Assembly: GCA_964036665.1 (NCBI GenBank)
Contig: OZ038531.1
Location: forward strand, 5,270,168 to 5,334,167
Source: Gordius sp. MW1
Taxonomy: Eukaryota > Nematomorpha > Gordioida > Gordea > Gordiidae
Reading direction: 5' to 3'
DNA: 64,000 nucleotides
Position numbers and translations under genes: made by a program. Positions 34,236-46,504 of this stretch are shown here, piece after piece. The notes under the pieces were generated by a model. It had not been told where the DNA came from, did not search any database, and worked only from the letters and a program-made list of their open reading frames with translations. Each line of letters starts with the position of its first letter. Positions within the stretch are counted from its first letter, which is position 1.

Positions 34236-37064
34236 TATAGTTTCGATCTTGTCTCGATATCGAATACCCCTCTGAGAAATATTAAAAATTCAAATCAAGT
34301 CTTTTTGTGTAAATTGCGAATCGAATAATAACTTCTGTTCGAAAATCTAAATCAAAATTTGAAAAATTATCTACTTCAAATTTATTTTACATAGGCGAGG
34401 CAATATAAATAAACTCATTTTGACTTTTCGCAAATATCCCCGATCACTAATTTTAAATTTTATTACCACACACATAATATATTAAAATATTGTTTTTACT
34501 TATAATAGAGGATTTAAATTCCAAAAAATGTCAATATTCGCCAACTTTTAGGTTAATCGTTATTTAATGTTTGATATTATTTTTGTACTTATTTATTATA
34601 CTTTAGCTTTTATATTTCTAACTGGAGAAGAAAAAAAATTAATGGATTGGGACCATTTCACATATAATAAATCATCGAATAATGCTACCTGTGATTAGAG
34701 TGAATAAATAGATTTTTTTATCCATTTGTTCGCCTTAAATATTTTTATATTCAATCTTTATCACTTTATGAATAAGTTTTTTGACATGTATTAATATATT
34801 AATGCGATTTTTAGTATTTCAATAAACCTGAAAATATTCAAATCCTTGTTTAAATATTTGACGAATATATGGATAGTCTCTAAAGCAAAATCTAGTCTCG
34901 TCCGGTGCGATTATTATAGCACCTGCTAGGCCCTCATTTTAACGTGAAATGTTATGAATGTAAGGATTAAAAATTTTGGAGGTGTCTCATGAGTTTAAGC
35001 ATATAACAGGATCCAGTAGATTCATGAGTTAATCTATTACGATGTTTTCGAAAAGTCAAAGATGCGTTATAAAACATTCGTTCGGTAGGCACAGAGGGCG
35101 CGATGGTGCTCGAATTTCTAGTTCTGCTAAATTCGGATAATTATTTTAGTTAATTAACCACCAATTCAAAATATCCTCCGACTGATTGGCTCGTCTTGAG
35201 ACGTAATACTCTGGCTACAAATCAATATCATCTCCTTCGTTAATTTTAATCAAAGATCCTAATTCTATATGATCGTTATCATTATTAGCCAGAGTGTCTA
35301 TATTATTTTCTAATATAGTTGGTAGTTTGCGGTAATTATTTTGAAATAAACTTTTAAGTTTTCTCAATGAAAAGTCGGCAATCTCCTTACCCTATGGGGT
35401 CAAATTAAAAGTTTCCTTTTTGTGCCTTAGGTCAAGTATGAAAACAAAACAATGAACCAAATTAATTTTATTGTAATTTTTTAATTGTTTTTCCCTACCC
35501 TTCTGTAAGGCTAATAACATAATTTCGTCATTATTTGTATGATTATCATAAAGAAGTTTTAAAATTGTTCTATCTATTTTATCTAATAACATATTAAACC
35601 CCAAAACCACTAATGGTAATGTTTCATATTTATCTGCACCTAATTATGCTATTGAAATCTTAAAATCAATCAGTATAGTTACAAATAAGCCGAATTATTC
35701 CCTTTATCATTCAATAGTAATTTTTCCAATTTTCTATATTATTAGTACAGGTTTATAGCCTCTTTCATTCTAAATCTTGTATTTAACATATCATAAGTTA
35801 TGTTCCCTAGTTGAAACCTCAATATTTGTAGTTTCATAACAATGGATGGCGAGAGTAACTATGACCCTCTTATGGTAGCCAAATGCCTCGCCGATTTCTT
35901 AATTTTTATAAATAATGTTTTGATCGTCGATTGGTTTTGCATTATTATCATTCCTAAATTTCCCTCATTTTCTAGGTTAATTTACTACTCCTCATCACGT
36001 CCTAAAACTTTTAACATATCTTTGCGAGATTAAGAGTGTATGCAAAGAGAAAAAATGTTGTTCTTTTACATCAAATATGTTTTGTGTGTTGTTTAATAAT
36101 GAGGCTAACTATAAAAGGGATGTTGGCAGATGCATTATCAAGAGTGATTACTTTAATTTTGTGCAAAATATTATAATTTTTCAATAGATTAAAATATATA
36201 CTAGCTATGTCATTACCGTGTAATCCGTTTGATGGGAGAAAATCAATAACAAATGAATTAAATACACAATGAAATGGGCCTTCACATCATAGTAATTTTT
36301 TGAATAGACATCCATCAATAATAGTGAATGATATTTTTGGGGTGTTTGATTGTAGATAGGCCATAATAGCTTTATGTTTTTCAAAAATGTTGTGAAATTA
36401 ACGATTTCTTATCATCTCTGCGGGTTAAATTTATAGATGGATTTAGAGACTTAAACAGGGATATGGTTAAATATTAATTATCATAATTGAAGGGTTTTTG
36501 ACAGCCAGTCACTGAACAAGTTACTTTTAAATTCAGTTTGCTTAATCTGATAAGTTAAATAGTTTATTAATTTGCATTTTGTGTTTATAGCGTTATAGTA
36601 AACTTGCCTCGACAGGTTATAATTGATAATGCTAATATCAATGGATTTAATTTGTTAAACGGTTTATTCTGAGGCTTTAGCCAGTGTTAATTAGGGTCTC
36701 AATTAACTCAAATATTTAACCAAGTTAAATAAAGGTAAACTTATAAACTTTTTAGTCTATTTATATTTGACAACAGTGAATTTGATGCAAATGTCATTAT
36801 GCCAGAATTAAAAAAATTTAATTATAGAAACATCCAAAATTTAGTGTTTTATTTGTAAATAGAAAATGTTATATTTATTAGTTAGTTCATATCGATAAAT
36901 TGTCAATGACACGTCGTACCATTACATTATCAATTTTGAGTATTAAAGCTTTTTAAACATTTTAATAAGGAGAAATTTTAGTATAAATTTTTAAAAGTCG
37001 TGAATTCTCGTCGAGACATATCCGAAATTTTTCTAAACCGAGACGAGATCGAAGCACTAACAAT
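34236..37064 (-). mobile_element. Old hAT element with TCTCGTCTCG-type ends
   Basis: Ends TAGTTTCGATCTTGTCTCGA (34,236) and CCGAGACGAGATCGAAGCACTA (at 37,064) are inverted copies and match the termini of the 1.15-kb element at 40,884-42,031. Inside, on the minus strand at about 35,680-35,150, codons read FVFILDLRHKKETFNL and YYVSRRANQSEDILNWWL, marks of a hAT transposase C-terminus. It is decayed throughout; the target duplication is no longer visible. It may be the old autonomous relative of the nonautonomous element at 40,884. Confidence 0.6.
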
Positions 37065-37473
37065 ATTCAAATGCAAGTTATTAAATTATAATAAGACGCC
37101 AAATCAAGTATTCAAATTTGTGTTGTTAACTACATTTTTAAAGATGTTTAAAGTGTCTATATTTTAAAGTTTTCAGTATGTGATTACATTTAAACACTCA
37201 GTTAATTGATTCACTCTGTTCGTGCATTAAAGATTAACATTCCATTTACTTAAAATGCTTTTATAAGTATTAATGACTTAATGCCACAAAGAGACTTAAC
37301 ATTAAACATAGCTTTGCCCCATTTCTAAAGTTTAATTAAAATGTCGTTTTTTAGTAAAACTTTAAACTGGGGAACTTTGGTAAAGGTGTTCGAATTCTAC
37401 GACATCTTTTATTGGGCGCCTATGTTTTTATAAAATAGCACTAAGTATTGTTGTTCTCAATTTTGTCAAAAAT

Positions 37474-38339
37474 ATGTGCCGACGCCAACGTTGCCGCAAC
37501 CACCTAGAACGGAAGAGTCGGTACTCGCCGACATTGCGCTTCACGGCCGAGGTCTTGAGGACGTCATCCAAGATCCGGACAACAAAGTCCCCAAGAAAGA
37601 CAAGCAGGATGCCTACTTCGCGACCCATTGTGCTAAAATAATCCGTATCCCTATGACACTCAAAGAGCTGATCTCAATTAACGATCAACTTAAAATGTGC
37701 TTAGCCATCAAATTTAGCTGGCAAACTACTATTCGCCAAGACTCTGCCTGGCTAAGAGAAATTAAAGTCAAAGACGTTGACGTGTCGCACCCCGCAAAAG
37801 GCAGTTTTTTCCGGCAGCTGGCAGGGGCCGAAGCTCATCTAAAGGCCGCAGCCTCGAAAAGGGCCAGGCCCTTGCCCAACGTTAGGAAAAGAATTCGTAT
37901 TTTAGCACACAAATGGGAGTATGGGCCTGACCGCTTACCGACTCCCAACGGAGTCAAAAATATCGTTTCCCTCTCTGGCTAAAAAACAGGGTAAAAATAT
38001 TTAGTTTTTTTTAGAGAAACGCGCCGTATCATTTTTTCTCCGCCTGAAGACTATGGTCCGAATCTACCTGATACACCGCCGCCTGCTCCACCACCTCAAG
38101 CCAGCCCTCCGCCATTACAGTTGACTCAGAACAACGTATTTCTAACTCCAAAGAGTCCCTCTGCCGGGACGCACTTGATACAAGCACATAAAGTGCTCTT
38201 CGGTCGGACCAAGGCAGCTACCTCCTCTAAACCAACGGGGAAATTAGACATTCATACGTCTAAGCTAACATCAAGTCATGATGACCCGATGTCCCCTTTC
38301 ACAAATAAAATAGCCTTAATGGATACAGAGCCGCGCTAA
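37474..38339 (+). pseudogene. Unknown repeated gene, copy 1 (inverted relative to copies 2-3)
   Basis: A GC-richer stretch encoding TEESVLADIALHGRGLE, KDKQDAYFATHCAKI, RIPMTLKELI, CLAIKFSWQT, RQDSAWLREIK, DVSHPAKGSFFRQLAG, AEAHLKAAASKRARPL and WEYGPDRLPTPNG, then, after a short gap with a possible acceptor at 38,012, a proline-rich tail (IIFSPPEDYGPNLPDTPPP...) ending at 38,339. The N-terminus seen in copies 2 and 3 is missing here. I do not recognise the family. Multiple copies and the short basic MPxNTRS start of its sisters leave open that it is a retroelement Gag; it appears broken. Confidence 0.5.
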
Positions 38340-38629
38340 ACAAACCACTCATAAAAATTAACCGAGGGTTATTCATACCGCCAAAGAGTAAAAGATACTT
38401 CAAAGGTTCGCCGGCATTCTTCGTCGAAATGGCCAACGTTAAAATTGTGTCGTTGACACAATGGAGTCAGAAAAACGTTGTTCTGATTCGAACGGTAATG
38501 GCGGATGACTGGCTTGAGGTGTGGAGTAGGCAGCGGTGTATCCGGCAAATTCGGACCGTCGTCTTCAGGCGTAGAAAAAATTATTCGGCGCGTTTTCCTA
38601 AGAAAAAACGAAATGTTTTAAATCCAATA

Positions 38630-39440
38630 GGGGGGGGGGACCATATTTTTATTCCCATTGAGAGTCGGTAAGCCCGAAGGTCCGTACTCCCAGTTTGCTG
38701 CTAATTTTTTAATGCGCTTTCTAACGCTTTGCAAAGGCTGAGCCCTTTTTGAGGTTGCGGCCCTTAGATGAGCCTCGACCCTGCCAGCTGGTGGAAAAAC
38801 TGTTTTTTCGTTGGGTGTGAAACATCTACGACCAAGCTGAGTCCTGGCGGACTGCGGTTTGCCAGTTGAATTTGATTGCCAAACACATCGTTTTGAGTTG
38901 GTCATCGATGGGGATGAGCTCTTCGAATGTCATAGGTATACATGTACATTTGGGGCAGTGGATTGCAACGCTAGCCTCGTGTTTGTCCCGCTTGGGGACT
39001 TTGAAGGCCTCGACGGTAGAGCGCTGTATCGGCAAGAACTGACACCCTGCTCATTGCTGATTCCTGTGTTTGAAGCAACCGCATGAGCGCGTCGGATTGA
39101 ACGCGCTGTGCCTCGGCTTGTTTCTCTAACGCTGTGATCGTGGTTTCTTGTATTTTGGCCATAAGTCTTTTCATTACATGGTCCCTTCTTGGTAAGGTTG
39201 TTAGTGGAGGTGGGGATTGCATGGAGTTTTCGGGCGTTATAAGAAAAAAACTAGGGCTGTCCTGAGTACGAGACCTAGTGTTGATAGGCATATAATGCCA
39301 AAACATAATGCAAAACAAAAACACAAACAACACACAAATTTGCCGTAGGTAGGACAAGGTTTAAGGGGACCAATAAGGTGATCGCAGGAGGGCGTTATGA
39401 TGATGCCCGGGGGGCAATTTGTCCTTTATATACGTAATTA
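38630..39440 (-). pseudogene. Unknown repeated gene, copy 2
   Basis: Minus-strand start MPINTRSRTQDSP at about 39,290, followed by a likely coiled coil (KRLMAKIQETTITALEKQ, AEAQRVQSDALMRLLQTQ), then LADTALYRRGL and, toward 38,640, segments homologous to copy 1 (DKHEASVAIHC, IPMTFEELIPIDDQ, AIKFNWQTAVRQDSAW, VEAHLRAATSKRAQPL). Upstream is a TATA-like TATATAAAGG (about 39,420) and a leader with CCCCCCGGGCATCA shared with copy 3. It looks disrupted. Function unknown. Confidence 0.5.
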
Positions 39441-39449
39441 AACTGCTTT

Positions 39450-40215
39450 TTTGCCGGATGAGAGACGTCAACGTCGTTAAACTTCATTTCCTTTAGCCAC
39501 GCTGAGTCTTGGCGGACGGCTGACTGCTAATTAAATTTGATAGCCAGACACATTGTTTTTAGTTGCTCGTCAATGGGTATCATTTCCTCGATGGTCATCG
39601 GTATGCGAGTGAATTTTGCCCAATGAATGGCGAAGCGCGCTTTGGGCTTGACGCTTTTCGGCACTCTGTTGTCGTGGTCTTGGATTACCTCCTCCAGGCC
39701 TCTATGGAGTGCTATATCAACTAGGACGGATTCGATGGTGCGCGGCGGTTCGGACGCGGTATTATTTGCATCGTCGGCGGTTGCGATAAAGTGGGCGCCG
39801 GTTCGGGGTTATTCCCGTGTTTTGTAGTAACCGCAGGCATCGGTTTGGATGCATTGAGTCTCAGCTTGTCTATCGAGAGCCGCTATGGTGGTCTCTTGCA
39901 TCTTTGCAATCTTAGCTACCAGGTTTTCCATAACGTGTTTGGAGGTCCCCGATTGCCATTTGCGTACCTGTGTGGAGATGTCATGGTGTTTTCGGCGGTA
40001 ACAAAAAAGAGTTAGGGCTATCTTGGTTAAGCGACCTAGTATTAACAGGCATTAATACACAAAAACATAATGCAATTAATAACACACAACAAATTTTCCG
40101 TAGGTAAGGGACAGTAGTTAAGGGGAAAAGGAGAGGTGAGCGTAGGAGGGCGTACGAGGGAAACAAGCGAGTGATGCCCGGGGGGCAGTTTGGTCTGTAT
40201 ATACCGAAATTGCAA
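39450..40215 (-). pseudogene. Unknown repeated gene, copy 3
   Basis: Tandem neighbour of copy 2 in the same orientation, with the same upstream block (TATATACAG, then CCCCCCGGGCATCACT) at about 40,205-40,160, a start MPVNTRSLNQDSP at about 40,050, a coiled-coil-like part and, in the 39,800-39,480 part, codons resembling ESVLVDIALHRGLEEVIQD, IPMTIEEMIPIDEQLK and RQDSAWLKEMKFNDVDVSHPAK. The repeat period between copies 2 and 3 is about 775 bp including the leader. Disrupted. Function unknown. Confidence 0.5.
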
Positions 40216-40883
40216 ATTAAAATTTATTGCCAGGCACATAGTTTTCAGCCGATCGTCTATGATTTTAACATATTTTTGAACATTTTTTGAAAAAAGTGGC
40301 AAAAAATGGTAGAATTTAATAAAAATGGTTTTTAAGCCCGCATTACTCCAATCTTGTTATGTTGCTTGCTCGTGCCTACTTAAAGATCAAATTTACGACG
40401 GTTGCCTTCCCAGGCCGAGAGGGCCCAATTTTTGGTTGTTTAATTTTTATTTTTAATTACAAATGAAATTGTTTAAAAAAATTTGGAAGCCTCCTTGAGA
40501 AAATTTTGGCTATGCTCTTGTTGCGATGAACAATATTCTGTTTCTATTTCCCCAAACCTAAAATTTTTATAATATATTGTTAAAAATATGAACGTTATTG
40601 AAGTTAAAATCAGCTTTCATTTTATTTTTATTAATAGGTCGATAATCTTAAACATTATTGATTAATCTAATGGGCTATAAAAATCTTTATAGGACTTTTA
40701 TATTTTAAACTTATCCGCGCTTACCTGAACCCTTCCCTTGAAATTTCTCTCACTTTCATTTTATCCTTTTTATGCATTTAACACCTGTTAATATCAAGAA
40801 AATATTCAATGTTTACGCTGGGACAATTTGTTTAACTAATTTCAACTGAGGTTAGATTCCTAAAGTTTTTGCTCGAAACTGGC

Positions 40884-42031
40884 TAGTGTTTCGATCTCGT
40901 CTCGTCTCGGTCTCGAATACAAAATCTCGTCTCGTCTCGGGAGCGATTAGGAAAATCTCGATCTCGTCTCGTCTCGGTCTAGAAAAATCTCGGTCTCGTC
41001 TCGTCTCGACGAGAATTCTCGTCTCGTCTCGACTTTTAAAAAAAAATATATACGGAATAAAAATTTCTCCTATTTTATTAAAAATATAAATAAGTGTTCA
41101 AAAATCCAAATGGCAAATTTTATATTTTTGGAAAAACTTTAATACACAAACTTTTTAAAGATTTAGCGGGACACGACATCTCATTGACAATATAAAGATA
41201 TGAATTAACTCATAAAGATAACATTTTCTATAAAAAGTGCAGACTAAAAAAACTATAAATAAATTTGAAATATAAAAGATTAAATTTTATTGTTCTAGCA
41301 AATTATAATATTTGCATCAAATTCACTGTGTCTGTCAACTATAAATGGACTTCGAAAATTATAAGTTCGCTTATAGTTGATATAGTTGCATAAGTGAGCA
41401 AAATGAGACCCTTTATTAACCTTTGCTAATGATTCAAAGTAGACCTTAACATATTTAAGGCAAACGTTTAAGTCCATTAATATAACCATCATCAGTTATA
41501 GCCCATAGTGTTTATTGCATGTTTATGCGAGTGACATTTAATGATGTTATTATTATTTATAGAATTGATAACTAGTTGCAGAAATTAAAACGTTGTAAAA
41601 CAACAATAAAAGCAGCATTTTTATAGAATTAAGAACATAAGGTTTTAAACTTTAAATTAAAGAGTACGTATTTAAATGTATGACAAAAATCAACCATACT
41701 TAGGTAAATGATTGCCAAATTTTATTTTTTTTGCAAAAATATATAATATTTACTACACTTGTGAATTTTTTTAATATTAAATATATTCCATACATATTGA
41801 TTTACACTTAATACCTTAAATGTAAATTAAAATACACAATAATTTACTAAAATCTAACGATCAATAAAAAGTCGAGATCTCGCCGAGAAAATCTCGTATC
41901 GTCTCGTCTCGACATCAAAATTCTCGTCTCGATCTCGACTCCATTTTTCAAATTCTCGTCTCGTCTCGTCTCGGTTTTTCGAGACGAGACGAGACGAGAC
42001 CGAGATTTTTCTCGGTTTTTCCGCATCACTA
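40884..42031. mobile_element. Nonautonomous hAT with TCTCGTCTCG subterminal repeats
   Basis: 1148 bp, termini TAGTGTTTCGATCTCG and AAAAACCGCATCACTA-type inverted ends, flanked by the identical 8-mer AAACTGGC (40,876-40,883 and 42,032-42,039). The corresponding place in the right arm (59,321-59,328) has a single copy of the 8-mer and no insert. About 150 bp at each end consist of direct and inverted TCTCGTCTCG repeats; the middle is AT-rich and noncoding. hAT transposases bind short subterminal repeats, so these are probably binding sites. Confidence 0.92.
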
Positions 42032-42828
42032 AAACTGGCCCAGCCCTTAACGGCAATTTTAATAATTTCTATTTAGATCTTAAATGAGATCAGTTATACT
42101 TATTGATATTGGCGTTTAAAATTTCAATTATTATTAAGACGAAACCAGAAAAAAATCACATTAGCATAACCTTGCAGACCTAATTTTGTGATCTATATGG
42201 CTTTGCGTACAATTTCCACGCAAAAGAGCCCATCATCGCGAGTTGAATAAAGTATAGATTGATACGAGCGGCTTTGAAAAAAACGTGTCTTCCATTACTC
42301 TTTAAGTTAAACGTAATTTTCAAGAAAATATTTTAACTAAAGACGATATTCTTAATTAGATTCCAAATCAAAACTTATTTTGGTTTAAAACGATTAATTT
42401 ATTATTCTAGTTTCTAATAAAAAATTTGAGTGGTTTTTTAAATTCCTCATTTAATTTTAAGTTTGTTCTTTCTTGACTAGAAAAGAATACACATAAATTA
42501 TTAAATTTCATAGTGTTTTAAGATCAAACCACTAAATTAAATGACTTTTAATTAATTTTTGATAAGTTCACAGAGTTCTAGTCCTAAAAATATTTAGAGA
42601 ACGAGTTTACAGGGAGTATTATGGAATGAGAAGAGCCTAAATGCAGTAAATTAGAGGTAATATTATTTTGACTTTTAAATTAGATATTTATTAACTTAGG
42701 ATGAAATATTTTTAGGAAGAGGCAAAGGGCTTGTAAAAACTCCCAACTTAAAGATGAGAAAGAGAATGAATGTTTGCTGCATAACAAAAATGTTTAACCC
42801 CCAAAATATTTAGAGACAAACCCGGGAG

Positions 42829-43506
42829 TAGAGAACTGCATAGTCACTTGTTTTCATTCCGAACCCGACCCGAAAGCGTCTACGTAGTTTTCAACCAATT
42901 CATTCCGAACGCGTTTCAAATTTTGGTATGCAGTGTAAGAAAAACTGCAGTGTGTCAAATTTAATCGACAAATTAAAGTGCGATTTATCAAACTAATTAA
43001 CACCACAGATTTTGATTACTAAATTTATTTGAATAATTTATTATAGTAAGGTATACATATAATAATATCTACAATATCGGGTCGCAATTAAATGGAAATA
43101 CAAAGTTTTGCAAATGATCGATTTAATAAATTTAAACTTATTATTATTTTGGTTTATGAAGACATATTCATGTCGTTTAAATAAATAATGAACTACCACT
43201 TCACATTTTAAAAATATTATTTTGTTGTTATAATTTACCTTTCACAAGTGAAATTTAAATTGCGTCCAAATTAAAACAATCATATTTAAATAAATAGAAG
43301 GAATTTAATTATCTAAATAAATGATCATGAATTATACATTTTAAATTAAATATTTAATTTCAAAGACGTATTTTGCAATGTAAAATTCGACCTTTGACCC
43401 GACAGTTAAACTTAACCCGCGAAAGCATTTTAAAATTTTTAACCGAACCCGACACGATGTCGAGAAGGATACGGGTCGGGTTTAAGATCACTCGTGCAGG
43501 TCTCTA
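42829..43506. mobile_element. hAT-type MITE, 678 bp (left arm)
   Basis: Ends TAGAGAACTGCATAGTCAC and ACTCGTGCAGGTCTCTA, with GAACCCGACCCG / CGGGTCGGGTTT just inside as longer imperfect inverted repeats. No target duplication is visible. The mirrored copy in the right arm has the same length, and a third copy begins at 63,611. Confidence 0.75.
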
Positions 43507-44403
43507 ACAAGAATTCTTCATACTACAACTTCAAAATATGCCTGATTCTTTACTAAAAGGTTTTATTAGTTTGTTATAATTGTAGTTTTTATAGCAAACG
43601 ATTTAGCTAATTAATTTAGACGAGTGACAATTAAGAGTCCTTCATTTAATTTTTTTGTAGAGACCCAAGACTCTTTTATTAATTCAAACTTTCACCCTAC
43701 ATCCGAATTCACTTAAATTCGTATTTTATTCTTAAAACATCTACTTAAAATAAGGTCATACAATGGCGCATCAGGGGTATGCAAAATCTATAGTCTAATA
43801 TAAAGGCACTAGAGACAGATTTAGCACCCAAAGTTTGGTGTTTGAAGTTATTAAATTGCCTCACATGGGGTATGAATTCTTTACACAGATCTCGTACTAA
43901 CAGTTATTGCCAAAATGGGCGTCAAATATGCGGCATTTAACATGTAAATAAAATATTCTGCATACACCCGTCTTTTTATCGTTCATCCCATGGGGCAAAG
44001 GCCTTTTACTAAAATGGGACTACACTTGTATTGACCTGTTTGCACTCTTCAACGATACTCACGACCCCCTAGGATCGGCAGAGCATCATAAATCCTAAAA
44101 TGTTCAGCTTTATCAGAAACCTCCATTTGTATTCCTATCGTTTCGTCGTGATCAGGGACGTTTGAGAAGAGCGCTTTAAATTTTTTAAAGAATTTAATAA
44201 ACGCTCGCCTTCTTCAAAAATATCGTATAGTAATCAATCGCCATTGCGATCGCTAAGTCCAATTTCTATTCTAATGGACTCAATGCCCATTCTTAATGAA
44301 GACGAAGAAATGGGTAATGTTTAATCATTTTATTTAAAAATATTTTCATTCTTGTATCCTTTTAATAACTTTATTTTATATTTAATACTTTTTATAATAA
44401 AGC
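43507..44403. other. Palindrome-arm DNA without recognised genes
   Basis: Mirrored at 56,990-57,854. AT-rich with some moderately complex stretches (43,740-44,340). No reading frame or RNA gene is supported. Position 44,404 is where the 889-bp tandem units begin. Confidence 0.5.
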
Positions 44404-46268
44404 ATGTATTTGAACTCAATCATATCTAATCTAAGGATAATCATTTATTAAGTAAAGATAAAGATAGTTTAATGATATATTATAGATTAGGAGAAGTAAT
44501 AACTAGGGCCGGGGTGGGGACTCTATATATATGAATAACAAAAGAAAGATTAATTAGATAAAAACATGTTTTTTTACCAACTCGGATTTGGCTTACAATA
44601 TTAAACTATATAATTATAGCAATAATATAATCTGTAATGATATACAAATATACGTATTCACATATACAACATCTTTCCTCTTAAAGAATGAATCACCAAT
44701 ATACAACATCTTTCCTCTTAAAGAATGAAGGCTCCTCCTGGTTTTGTTCTTCGACCATTCACTCCAACAACAATGTTTAACATTCCATAACTTTAAAAGT
44801 GGGCTAGCTGTAAGGGTGAGATGGGATGGAAATTATCAGTAGGGAAATCTGTAGGTTTGAGGGTGTGGACTTGGCTACGTGGATTCTGGGGATGCTATTT
44901 CCAAGAATGGATTAGCTGGGAAGGTAAGATGAATGGAAATTGTCAGAAGGGGAAATATGGGGGTTTGAGGGTGTGGATTTGGACAAGTGGATTTTGGGGA
45001 AGCTAGTGGCAGGGTTAATTTCATATGTAGTTTTCTATTTTAAGTTGGGCATACTCCTATCCTCCCATATCCATAGATTAATGAATTAACATCCTGATAT
45101 GATCTCCCTAGAATAATGAATTTACATCCTGAATTCTTATTATCCTTTGGATTCTCATTGAATTAACATCATAATTATCCCCACATCCATAGAATAATGT
45201 TTCCTTATCCATCGAATTAACATCATAAGTTCTTATTATCCCTTGAATTAACATCATAAGTTCATATTATTATGAGATAATAATGTTTCCTTATTTATTT
45301 GAACTCAATCATATCTAATCTAAGGATAATCATTTATTAAGTAAAGATAAAGATAGTTTAATGATATATTATAGATTAGGAGAAGTAATAACTAGGGCCG
45401 GGGTGGGGACTCTATATATATGAATAACAAAAGAAAGATTAATTAGATAAAAACATGTTTTTTTACCAACTCGGATTTGGCTTACAATATTAAACTATAT
45501 AATTATAGCAATAATATAATCTGTAATGATATACAAATATACGTATTCACATATACAACATCTTTCCTCTTAAAGAATGAATCACCAATATACAACATCT
45601 TTCCTCTTAAAGAATGAAGGCTCCTCCTGGTTTTGTTCTTCGACCATTCACTCCAACAACAATGTTTAACATTCCATAACTTTAAAAGTGGGCTAGCTGT
45701 AAGGGTGAGATGGGATGGGAAATTATCAGTAGGGAAATCTGTAGGTTTGAGGGTGTGGACTTGGCTACATGGATTCTGGGGATGCTATTTCCAAGAATGG
45801 ATTAGCTGGGAAGGTAAGATGGGATGGAAATTGTCAGAAGGGGAAATATGGGGGTTTGAGGGTGTGGATTTGGACAAGTGGATTTTGGGGAAGCTAGTGG
45901 CAGGGTTAATTTCATATGTAGTTTTCTATTTTAAGTTGGGCATACTCCTATCCTCCCATATCCATAGATTAATGAATTAACATCTTGATATGATCTCCCT
46001 AGAATAATGAATTTACATCCTGAATTCTTATTATCCTTTGGATTCTCATTGAATTAACATCATAATTATCCCCACATCCATAGAATAATGTTTCCTTATC
46101 CATCGAATTAACATCATAAGTTCTTATTATCCCTTGAATTAACATCATAAGTTCATATTATTATGAAATAATAATGTTTCCTTATCCATCAAATTAACAT
46201 CATAAGTTCTTATTATCCCTTGAATTCTCCTCGAATTGACATCATAAGTTCATATTATTATCTCTAGT
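44404..46268. repeat. Two tandem 889-bp repeat units (left arm)
   Basis: The sequence starting ATTTGAACTCAATCATATC at about 44,408 recurs 889 bp later at about 45,297 with few differences. Each unit carries CTAGGGCCGGGGTGGGGACT, the ACCAACTCGGATTTGGC core also seen at 733-800, a direct repeat with ACAACATCTTTCCTCTTAAA, two TTTGAGGGTGTGGA blocks, and a tail of short repeats with AATTAACATCATAAG. The right arm has one such unit (about 56,006-56,980) and a partial one at 51,405-51,769. Noncoding as far as I can tell. Confidence 0.85.
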
Positions 46269-46504
46269 TGTTAGGATGACCGTACAATATACAACACCAG
46301 TTATTCGTAACTACTATATATGAAACAGAGATATTTCGTATTTATTGACTCGGACAGAATTCAAAATGATACAAAGTGCGATTATCGTGATTATATATAG
46401 AAAACAGCTGTGTTCAAAGAATAGAATATTGTCAATCCGTTACACGTCGAATATATTACAAGTTATAATACAATCTCTGCATGGAGAAGTTACAATTCCT
46501 GACA
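46269..46504 (-). repeat. LTR of the left Ty3/gypsy fossil (236 bp)
   Basis: Bounded by TGTTAGGA-type inverted ends (TGTTAGG on the plus strand; TCCTGACA at the other side) and has the same length as the LTR at 55,770-56,005. It includes AATAAA-like sequence near CGAGTCAATAAATACG. A purine-rich tract lies just before it on the element strand. Confidence 0.8.

Noticed and set aside
40900-41030. Regularly spaced TCTCGTCTCG words, at first sight like a CRISPR array or telomere-like repeat
   Set aside because: No unique spacers of constant length, mirrored inverted array at the other end, and an 8-bp target duplication: these are subterminal repeats of a hAT element in animal DNA.
44821-45980. 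Open frames rich in Trp and Gly in the 889-bp units
   Set aside because: They arise from short internal duplications (TTTGAGGGTGTGGA), change frame between units and show no codon bias; treated as noncoding repeat.
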